Of a DNA stretch of 5,534 nucleotides, positions 1 to 5,534 are shown in pieces. The stretch lies in the NCBI GenBank assembly GCA_022013635.1, contig JAKLPX010000062.1, positions 1-5,534 of the forward strand, given 5' to 3'. Both the position numbers and the translations under genes were made by a program. Source of the stretch: Candidatus Delongbacteria bacterium (GTDB taxonomy: Bacteria > UBA4055). Below the pieces are notes generated by a model, which did no database searches, was not told the DNA's origin, and saw nothing but the letters and a program-made list of their open reading frames with translations. Each line of letters opens with the position of its first letter. Positions within the stretch are counted from its first letter, which is position 1.

Positions 1-1863
1 AAATACCTGAATATGTACAATAAACTTACATTCACAGATAATTTCAGATCATCTCCCGATATCGTAAATTTTAACAACGGTCTATTCGGCGAGTCAGTCA
101 GAAAAGAATACGCGATTATTCAAAAATCGGAAATGTCAAAAGCCGCAAAAGATAAAAACAAGAATGATAAAGCTGTAAATTTTATTAATATATTCTGTCC
201 GGAAGACATTCGCAGCGGATTGGATAAATTAAGCATCGGAGAAAATAATAAACTGATGAAAATGTCAGAAGCTGCATTTGTGGCTGAAACGATCGGGAAG
301 AACTGTTTGAATGAGGAAAATTATGGAGATTGGGCGATCTTAATAAGAAAATACGCTCATATCGGATTTATTACCGAGGCTTTCAGAAAAAAGTACATTC
401 CTTACGCACTGATTTTAAAACGGGATCTTTTCAGGCTGAATGAAGTCATTGAGTTTATCAATATTATAAAAGTAGGCATGAAGATACTAAAATTGTCTGA
501 GATAGAATTTATACCGGATCATGAAAAAATATATGAAGAAATTAAAGTTCAGGATGACATTACTGCAATTATCTTTAAGATATTTTACAGCAAAGTATAT
601 CGTGAGTATTTAGGCTCATTCAGAGATCATGGCTCGAAAGTTGAGAACATTGAGATCGTACTCGAAAAACTGTTGGAGATACTTTCTGATACCGGAAATG
701 ACAAAGAAAGATTTATAACCGAACTTGAAATGAGCATAAAGAATAATTCCACCGGTGTGGTTGTTTATAATCCCAAAGCAGTGACTATTATGACTGTTCA
801 TAGCGCAAAAGGCCTGGAGTTTGAGAACCTGATCCTGGCGAATGTTGATGAATATGATAATAACAGAGGAAGTTTATTTAATTATCTGAATCTCTGGGAA
901 GAAGATCATAATTATATTGATTTTTCAATGTCGGGGTACAAAAGCGTTACCGGCCAGAATAAAAGAAATTTCTTCTTAAACGAATATATCAGGTCGAAGA
1001 ACAAAGAATTTCAGATAAGGGAAAATGCATATTTGCTTTATGTAGCTATGACCAGAGCCAAAAGTTCATTAACCGTGTTATTATCAACAAAGAAAGACGA
1101 AATCGGGGATTTCGATAAAAATAAGTCATTGAACTGGGCGAAATATTTAAAAGACTATGGGCTTGAAAATAACGGTCTTATATCAGGTTTTACTTTTCTT
1201 CAGATACCTGTGACAGAGTTCGATCTGAGTTTTTATATCGATACTCAGGAAGACAAAGAAAATACTTTCAAAATATATGTGGAAAAAGAATATCAGATTT
1301 CGCTTGAGACTCAGGAAAAAGAGATAGATTCAGCAACCGGAATTGCGCATAAAGATGACGATATTACGCATGAAACCGGTAATAATATCGTTATTGAAAC
1401 AGGTAATTTCATTCACCTTTTCTTGAGTAAGAAAATAACAGAGATAATAAAGCCGGATTTCAATCTTGAGGCGGAATTAATTGCCTTTAAAAAGACATAT
1501 ACCGAAAGTTCAGGCATCAACATGAAAACTATTCAACGAATGATCGAAAATATCAGACAGAACAATGATTTCATGACTATAATACAAAGCGGAAAACAGC
1601 TCTGCGAGAAAAATATCATAGATATCGAAGACCGGAAAGTTCAGGGATATATTGACCTTGTTCTAATCGGTGAGAAACAGATAGCCGTTCTTGATTACAA
1701 AACATACCTGAATAAATTTCCCGATGAAGACACTTTAAAAAAATATCGGGATCAGGTCAATATCTACACTAAAGCTTTATCAAAGATCTACCATGATAAG
1801 GTAGTCAAAAAATATCTTTTCTTTATCGGAAAAGAAAAAGCGGAATTGAACTTGATCAGCTAA
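1..1863 (+). CDS. UvrD/Rep-family helicase-nuclease, AddA/RecB-like, C-terminal part (5' end outside window)
   Basis: Superfamily 1 helicase fused to a nuclease. By family knowledge it unwinds and resects double-strand DNA ends for recombinational repair in the cytoplasm. The frame is open to base 1, so the gene starts upstream; the ATG at 13 lies inside the conserved region and is not the start. Counting from base 1, residues 14-26 are helicase motif IV (NFRSSPDIVNFNN). Residues 261-274 are motif V (VTIMTVHSAKGLEF) and 341-360 motif VI (LLYVAMTRAK). A PD-(D/E)XK nuclease follows, with GNFIH (His472), Glu536, GYIDLVL (Asp552), VLDYKT (Asp565, Lys567) and a Gln585/Tyr589 helix, so all the expected catalytic residues are present. 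No four-Cys iron-sulfur cluster is seen, which argues against AddB. The Walker A and B half is not in the window. From motif IV to the stop there are only about 605 residues, which seems compact for AddA. An addB-like partner would be expected upstream. RecB is the alternative name. The stop is TAA. Confidence 0.93.
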   Translation, partial: KYLNMYNKLTFTDNFRSSPDIVNFNNGLFGESVRKEYAIIQKSEMSKAAKDKNKNDKAVNFINIFCPEDIRSGLDKLSIGENNKLMKMSEAAFVAETIGKNCLNEENYGDWAILIRKYAHIGFITEAFRKKYIPYALILKRDLFRLNEVIEFINIIKVGMKILKLSEIEFIPDHEKIYEEIKVQDDITAIIFKIFYSKVYREYLGSFRDHGSKVENIEIVLEKLLEILSDTGNDKERFITELEMSIKNNSTGVVVYNPKAVTIMTVHSAKGLEFENLILANVDEYDNNRGSLFNYLNLWEEDHNYIDFSMSGYKSVTGQNKRNFFLNEYIRSKNKEFQIRENAYLLYVAMTRAKSSLTVLLSTKKDEIGDFDKNKSLNWAKYLKDYGLENNGLISGFTFLQIPVTEFDLSFYIDTQEDKENTFKIYVEKEYQISLETQEKEIDSATGIAHKDDDITHETGNNIVIETGNFIHLFLSKKITEIIKPDFNLEAELIAFKKTYTESSGINMKTIQRMIENIRQNNDFMTIIQSGKQLCEKNIIDIEDRKVQGYIDLVLIGEKQIAVLDYKTYLNKFPDEDTLKKYRDQVNIYTKALSKIYHDKVVKKYLFFIGKEKAELNLIS

Positions 1864-1936
1864 AAGCAAATTTGATTTTAGTGCAATCAATGAACATTAT
1901 TTACCCATTTAAAGTGCGAGGGGAGCTAAAATATTT

Positions 1937-3109
1937 TCATTTATTGAATAAATCTTCGAGATAGAATCTTTTTATACCGAAAAAATCCTTTAATTTTTCG
2001 ATTTTATCAAGATATATGTACTTGTCTGTGATCTTGTTTCTTTTGACGCCTGTGATCATAATATTTTTATGAGTGTGTTCATCCGAAATGTACTCGAAAA
2101 TCTGTGTTTTGTATCCATGAGCTTCAAGCATCAGAGATCTGAGAGTATCAGTGGCCATTTCAGCCATCCGCTCTTCCAGAATACCGTGCTTCGTTATTTC
2201 TTTTAGCTCATTTGTAATGTCGAGCTGCTTTCTTATCTGTTTGTGGCAGCAAGGGGAAACGATTATTATTTCTGTGCCGGATATGATTCCTTTGTAGATG
2301 GCATCATCTGTTGCCGTATCGCAGGCGTGCAGTGCAATAAGAATATCGCAGTTTTCAATTGCGGTATCTCCGATACTTCCTTGAATGAATTTCAGGTTTT
2401 CAAAACCGCATTCAGCTGCAATATTATTACATATATTTACTAGATCTTCTCTATATTCAATACCAGTAACATCTGCTTCGATCTTAAGCTCGTTCACCAG
2501 AAAATCATAAACCGCAAAAGTCAGATAACCTTTGCCCGAGCCCATATCATATACCGACAAATTCTTTTTCACTTTAAGATCTGAACCATCAAGCAGACCG
2601 TCAATTGTCTCGACGAACCTGTTTATTTGCCTGAATTTACCGCTCATACCGTCAAATACTTTTCCTCTTTTCACTACACCGAGTCTTTCAAGATATATAT
2701 TATTCTCGATCTTGATCATTTTGATCTTTTTTAGGTTATGATTAGTAGTAAAATCACAATCTGCATGAGCAGGTTTTAATTTATTAAATAAGATCTTACC
2801 TTTTTTTGATCTTTTAAAAGAAAGATCGTTTTCTGTAGTGAAAATTACGCAGTTGGAGAAATTATTACCGAAAAGCTCTGAGATAAGTGAAACACCGGCT
2901 TCAATATCAAAGTTCTTTGTTACGGTTTTTGTTTTATGACTATACAGGAAGGACAATCTGGGCTTGTTTTTAACTTCAACAAGCCTGGTCGTAATTTTAT
3001 TCAGATCACCGGATTTATCATCGGGCGAGGATAGAATTAGCCGGATAAATGTGACGGTATCGATCGCTGTTTTAAGTTCTGATATTAAAGATGCTTTGTA
3101 ATCTGTCAT
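1937..3109 (-). CDS. Class I SAM-dependent methyltransferase, METTL25/TRM13-like (Methyltransf_32 type), substrate unknown
   Basis: Predicted soluble 390-residue methyltransferase. The Rossmann-fold SAM site is visible: motif I VYDMGSGKGYLTFAV (residues 187-201), then the acidic residue after strand 2 in GIEYR (Glu218). The strand-4 segment is LIALHACDTATDDAI (257-271), followed by SPCCHKQIR (285-293). The Gly-x-Gly-Lys-Gly loop together with the HACD and PCCHK segments is typical of the family that includes eukaryotic METTL25, TRM13 and GSTCD. Ahead of the fold is a conserved KFRQINRFVE segment (158-167), which bacterial members usually carry. The N-terminal 110 or so residues look like a separate small domain with no motif I recognise. 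A C-terminal EHTHKNIMITG strand closes the fold. RNA or protein may be the substrate; the sequence does not say. The start is the first ATG after an in-frame stop, with only a weak GGTGG four bases upstream. The gene is convergent with the helicase-nuclease gene and divergent from the TamB-like gene. Confidence 0.9.
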   Translation of the reverse strand: MTDYKASLISELKTAIDTVTFIRLILSSPDDKSGDLNKITTRLVEVKNKPRLSFLYSHKTKTVTKNFDIEAGVSLISELFGNNFSNCVIFTTENDLSFKRSKKGKILFNKLKPAHADCDFTTNHNLKKIKMIKIENNIYLERLGVVKRGKVFDGMSGKFRQINRFVETIDGLLDGSDLKVKKNLSVYDMGSGKGYLTFAVYDFLVNELKIEADVTGIEYREDLVNICNNIAAECGFENLKFIQGSIGDTAIENCDILIALHACDTATDDAIYKGIISGTEIIIVSPCCHKQIRKQLDITNELKEITKHGILEERMAEMATDTLRSLMLEAHGYKTQIFEYISDEHTHKNIMITGVKRNKITDKYIYLDKIEKLKDFFGIKRFYLEDLFNK

Positions 3110-3131
3110 TATGCCACCATTTTAATTACGG

Positions 3132-3160
3132 AATTTAGTCATAATTTAATGAATTCGCAA
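3132..3160 (-). promoter_or_regulatory. Candidate sigma-70-type promoter of the methyltransferase gene
   Basis: Read on the minus strand, TTGCGA (plus-strand 3155-3160) is followed by a 17-base spacer and TAAATT (plus-strand 3132-3137). Each box matches four of six consensus positions. Transcription would begin near 3125, giving a leader of about 16 bases before the ATG at 3109. Position and spacing are right, but the region is AT-rich and such matches arise easily by chance. Confidence 0.35.
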
Positions 3161-3223
3161 GGGAGGAAATCAGTTATGTTCCTGAAGAGGGTGTGCAAAT
3201 CATTTTGTGTAAATGGTCAGTAG
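3161..3223 (+). CDS. Possible 15-residue leader peptide or small ORF with strong ribosome-binding site
   Basis: A GGGAGG Shine-Dalgarno sequence (3161-3166) lies nine bases before ATG at 3176. The frame runs 15 codons to TAG at 3221 and encodes MFLKRVCKSFCVNGQ, a basic peptide with two cysteines that I do not recognise. It lies in the divergent intergenic region upstream of the TamB-like gene and on the same strand. There is no run of one amino acid typical of attenuation leaders. A weak CATAAT box at 3140-3145 could drive it, but it has no matching -35. It could be a regulatory upstream ORF or chance. The ribosome-binding site is the only real support. Coordinates include that site. Confidence 0.25.
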   Translation, partial: GRKSVMFLKRVCKSFCVNGQ

Positions 3224-3240
3224 CAGTTAAATTTTAAAAG

Positions 3241-3272
3241 AAGGAGAACATCCCATAATGATATTGAAATAA
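3241..3272 (+). promoter_or_regulatory. Strong Shine-Dalgarno plus four-codon mini-ORF (MILK stop), in frame with the TamB-like gene
   Basis: AAGGAG (3241-3246) precedes ATG at 3258 with an eleven-base gap, somewhat long but usable. The frame closes after four codons at TAA (3270-3272). It is in the same frame as the TamB-like gene, with nine sense codons (IYIYIYIIF...) between this stop and the TTG at 3300. It may be a translational control element, the remains of a former start region, or coincidence. It also overlaps the candidate -35 box at 3264-3269. Confidence 0.25.
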
Positions 3273-3292
3273 ATATATATATATATTATATT
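3264..3292 (+). promoter_or_regulatory. Candidate promoter of the TamB-like gene with an AT-repeat spacer
   Basis: TTGAAA (3264-3269, five of six consensus matches) and TATATT (3287-3292, five of six) are separated by exactly 17 bases. Fourteen of those spacer bases are the (AT)7 tract. Transcription would start at about 3299-3303, so the transcript would carry almost no leader before the TTG start at 3300. The match is the best seen in this intergenic region, though AT-rich DNA produces such boxes readily. A weaker pair (TTGTGT at 3205-3210, TAAATT at 3228-3233, 17-base spacing) is an alternative that would give a leader containing the second mini-ORF. Confidence 0.4.
3273..3286 (+). repeat. 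(AT)7 dinucleotide tract
   Basis: Seven uninterrupted AT units, directly followed by TATATT. Simple dinucleotide tracts are prone to replication slippage. This one fills most of the spacer of the candidate promoter at 3264-3292, so a gain or loss of one unit would change the spacing to 19 or 15 bases. Confidence 0.9.
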
Positions 3293-3299
3293 TAGAAGC

Positions 3300-5534
3300 T
3301 TGAAACAGGTAAGGATAAAAATTATTAAAAAGATATTAAAATATTCGGTATATTTGCTGACAGGGCTGGTAGTTCTGATTACAGGACTTTTTATTTTCAT
3401 AAATACGGATCGGGGCAGAGGAACTATTGTAGATACGGCTAATAAATATTCTCCGTTCAGGATAGAATTAAATAAATTCAATCTTAATATTTTCAAAGGG
3501 AAAGTTCTTTTGGAGGGCTTAAGAATTTTCGGCGAAGAAAACATAGAAATTTGCAGGATCGGAAGGTTATTTATTGATGTTCAATATAAACCGTTGTTTT
3601 CGGGGAAGTATGTAGTTGATTCTTTGATCATCAAAGATCTTCACGCAGATATTAGCAGCGATCAGATAAATTCATTAATAACGAAAAACGGGAATAAAGA
3701 AATTTTACCGGATGAAAATAAGGTTAAGAAACCATTAGACCTTGTAATAAATAAATTTGAAATTATAAGTGCAGATATTATGTATAAAGATATGGAGAAA
3801 TCTGCAGAATACGGTTTCAGGAACAATCATATAAGTGCAAAAGCGGATGTCAAAGAAAAAAAATACTCGCTTGATATGACCGGTTCTGAAATTAGGGTTA
3901 ATTCCGGTGATTTAAACAAAACGGTTTACAACGACATTCTGAAGGTAATTTTGAAAAATTCCGAGCTTGAAATAGATCCGGCAAATTTCAAGACTGAAGG
4001 ACTGGATATTTCCTTCAACGGGAATATTTATGAATTATTCACTTTGCCGATTTTTGACATGAAACTTTCCGCGGAACTTGAGACCGGCAAACTGTTCGAC
4101 AGATCGGCATTTCTTTCGAAAGATTCAGGAAAATTTACGATCTCAGCTACCGTTAAGGGAGAGCTTGATTATCCGGAACTTGACTTTTCAGTAAAGCATC
4201 CGTCAGGCGTGATTTACGGACAGCAGGTCAATTCGCTTGACCTAACTGCTAAATATAAAAATAAGATACTGAATTTAAAAACTGATCTGCATAAAGGCGG
4301 GAACGAGAAATTTAATATTGACGGAATATTAGACCTGAGCTCTGTTTTTGAAAAAGGATTAATTTCATCAAAGCCGGAATTTGAGAAAACAATATACGAT
4401 CTAATGATCAAAGCCGAGAAATTCAGCCTGAGTAACATTCCCGATATGCCTGATATAAGACTTGACTGCGGATTGGATCTTAAAGGTAAAGGCATAAAAC
4501 CTGAAGATATAACCGCAAAAGTGGTACTGAATACAGACCTGAGTCCGTTCAAATTCAAAGAATTTTCATTGAGCAGTAATGCTAAGATCAAAGCCGATGT
4601 AAATTGGGAAAAAGAAACTTTTGTTTCTTTTTTTGATCTCAAAACAGGTAAACTAAAATGGCAGGATTATGAATTCTCAGGTGTTGATATTATCGCTTCA
4701 ATGAATGACAAAGGGTCTGTCGAAGTAAAAAAACTTGATCTTAGAATGGACAGTTCATTTATAAGCCTTAAAGGCAAATCAAAATTATTTGATAAGAACT
4801 GGAAGATATTAAAAGACCCTAAAATTGATATTTATCTTGTCGGAAGTAATATCAAATCCAAAAGATTTTATCCGGATATAGATACAAAGATCAATTTTAA
4901 TATTGACGCAAAAGGTAAAATGAATTCTTTAGCAGGAAATTATGGTTTGAGTACAACCGGAATAAATTATTCAGGGGTAGAGATAGAAAAAATTTCGGTT
5001 AAAGGAACATTTGCAGGGAAAGATATTATCATGGACAGCCTGAACATTACAGGCGGAGGAAGTAATATCATTGCTGACGGCAGGATTACCGATCTAAAGA
5101 CATTCAAATCAAGGATCAGGACTGAAAACCTTAAAGTAGATTTACTTTATCCTCAGATCAAAGAACTTTTCAAAGGCGATCTCAGCTTTGATATCGAAGC
5201 CGGAGGACATATTAAGAATCCGACGGTAAAAGGAAAAGTTCTTCTAAATAATTCAATTGTAAAGGATACAAATCTGCCGGAACTCAAATTGGATATCGGA
5301 TTTGAGAACTCGATTGCGGATATTTACGCGGATATTGGATTTGGAATAAATGCAAAAGCTGATCTAAAGTCAAAAGAATATTCATTCGTGACAAAATTTG
5401 AAAACTGGGATTATTCTTACCTGATACCCGACAATAAAAATGATTTTTTAACAGGAATTATCAGCGGCAGGATAGAAGGAAAAGGGAATTTAGATAAATT
5501 AAAGGAATATGATATACTGGTCAGATTAGATTCG
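3300..5534 (+). CDS. TamB/AsmA-like inner-membrane-anchored envelope protein (3' end outside window)
   Basis: At least 745 codons are open with no stop to the window edge. The N-terminus is basic (KQVRIKIIKKILK), then one hydrophobic segment at residues about 15-34 (YLLTGLVVLITGLFIFI), then NTDRGRG. The rest is a long, beta-rich, periplasmic-type region. Residues 47-90 have the pattern seen at the start of TamB and AsmA-like proteins (KGKVLLEGLRIF, IGRLFIDVQYKPLFSGKYV, DSLIIKDL). Repeated elements of the form hydrophobic strand, Gly-x-Gly, strand follow near 279-296, 387-408, 532-548, 628-645 (FDIEAGGHIKNPTVKG) and 719-737. Family members form a hydrophobic groove spanning the periplasm and are implicated in phospholipid transport to the outer membrane or in outer-membrane protein assembly with TamA. 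The signature C-terminal TamB domain would lie beyond the window, so AsmA-like versus TamB is unresolved. The start is taken as TTG at 3300: the in-frame stop is at 3270-3272 and the first in-frame ATG (3780) would remove the anchor. No proper Shine-Dalgarno precedes it. Confidence 0.85.
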   Translation, partial: MKQVRIKIIKKILKYSVYLLTGLVVLITGLFIFINTDRGRGTIVDTANKYSPFRIELNKFNLNIFKGKVLLEGLRIFGEENIEICRIGRLFIDVQYKPLFSGKYVVDSLIIKDLHADISSDQINSLITKNGNKEILPDENKVKKPLDLVINKFEIISADIMYKDMEKSAEYGFRNNHISAKADVKEKKYSLDMTGSEIRVNSGDLNKTVYNDILKVILKNSELEIDPANFKTEGLDISFNGNIYELFTLPIFDMKLSAELETGKLFDRSAFLSKDSGKFTISATVKGELDYPELDFSVKHPSGVIYGQQVNSLDLTAKYKNKILNLKTDLHKGGNEKFNIDGILDLSSVFEKGLISSKPEFEKTIYDLMIKAEKFSLSNIPDMPDIRLDCGLDLKGKGIKPEDITAKVVLNTDLSPFKFKEFSLSSNAKIKADVNWEKETFVSFFDLKTGKLKWQDYEFSGVDIIASMNDKGSVEVKKLDLRMDSSFISLKGKSKLFDKNWKILKDPKIDIYLVGSNIKSKRFYPDIDTKINFNIDAKGKMNSLAGNYGLSTTGINYSGVEIEKISVKGTFAGKDIIMDSLNITGGGSNIIADGRITDLKTFKSRIRTENLKVDLLYPQIKELFKGDLSFDIEAGGHIKNPTVKGKVLLNNSIVKDTNLPELKLDIGFENSIADIYADIGFGINAKADLKSKEYSFVTKFENWDYSYLIPDNKNDFLTGIISGRIEGKGNLDKLKEYDILVRLDS

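Noticed and set aside
616..801. Minus-strand open frame of 61 codons inside the helicase-nuclease gene
   Set aside because: It is antisense to conserved helicase sequence leading into motif V and has no independent support.
1872..1890. Hairpin TTGATT / AATCAA with a seven-base loop between the convergent genes, a possible bidirectional terminator
   Set aside because: The stem is only six pairs, mostly A-T, and no T-run follows on either strand. The self-complementary AAAATATTTT at 1928-1937 has no loop. The gap shows no convincing intrinsic terminator.
2243..2741. Two plus-strand open frames (2243-2443 and 2532-2741) inside the methyltransferase gene
   Set aside because: Both are antisense to the SAM-binding core and neighbouring conserved segments; neither has a motif or a good ribosome-binding site.
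3109..3120. Minus-strand mini-ORF (ATG GTG GCA TAA) whose stop overlaps the methyltransferase start
   Set aside because: No Shine-Dalgarno precedes this ATG and the frame is only three codons long, so reinitiation coupling cannot be argued from it.
3131..3156. Imperfect palindrome GAATT...AATTC as a possible operator
   Set aside because: Only about 8 of 13 base pairs match, and in DNA this rich in A and T that is close to chance.
3227..3544. Minus-strand open frame of 105 codons across the start of the TamB-like gene
   Set aside because: It lies antisense to a frame with clear TamB/AsmA features, has low-complexity I/Y/F-rich sequence from the AT tract, and shows no family motif.
4214..4642. 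Minus-strand open frame of 142 codons inside the TamB-like gene
   Set aside because: It is Ser/Leu/Phe-rich as expected for the antisense of Lys/Glu/Asn-rich coding DNA, has no recognisable motif, and the opposite strand is clearly coding.
1..5534. Defence island, CRISPR array, transposon or RNA gene
   Set aside because: No regularly spaced repeats, transposase motifs, terminal inverted repeats, tRNA-like or rRNA-like sequence were seen. The helicase-nuclease looks like a repair enzyme and has no adjacent defence partner in this window.

Overview
The window is AT-rich and reads like chromosomal DNA of a diderm (Gram-negative-type) bacterium. The main clue is a large TamB/AsmA-like envelope protein, a family tied to outer-membrane biogenesis and lipid transport. 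Good Shine-Dalgarno-like sequences appear in the intergenic region, and the Bacteroidetes-type promoter consensus (TTTG / TAnnTTTG) was not seen. TGA and TAA both serve as stops, so the genetic code looks standard. A low-GC lineage in or near the Fibrobacteres-Chlorobi-Bacteroidetes assemblage, or another low-GC diderm phylum, would fit, but the sequence alone does not settle this.

Layout: (1) 1-1863, plus strand, is the 3' part of a gene for an AddA/RecB-like helicase-nuclease. It carries helicase motifs IV, V and VI followed by a PD-(D/E)XK nuclease domain, and its start lies upstream of the window. (2) 1864-1936 is a short gap between convergent genes with no convincing terminator. (3) 1937-3109, minus strand, is a complete class I SAM-dependent methyltransferase of the METTL25/TRM13-like type (SPCCHK motif), substrate unknown. 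(4) 3110-3299 is a divergent intergenic region and the most interesting stretch. It has a candidate promoter for the methyltransferase, two very short plus-strand reading frames that each follow a good Shine-Dalgarno sequence, and a near-consensus promoter whose 17-base spacer is mostly an (AT)7 dinucleotide tract. (5) 3300 to the window end, plus strand, is a TamB/AsmA-like protein of at least 745 residues. It has no early ATG, apparently starts at TTG, and runs off the 3' edge.

The three genes point away from or toward each other rather than forming an operon, and their likely jobs (recombinational DNA repair, methylation of an unknown substrate, envelope lipid transport) give no hint of a joint pathway. 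There is no mobile element, CRISPR array, tRNA or rRNA that I can recognise. I see no clear new multi-gene system. The best lead is the control region of the TamB-like gene, where the (AT)7 spacer could make transcription phase-variable and the tandem mini-ORFs could act as leader peptides.
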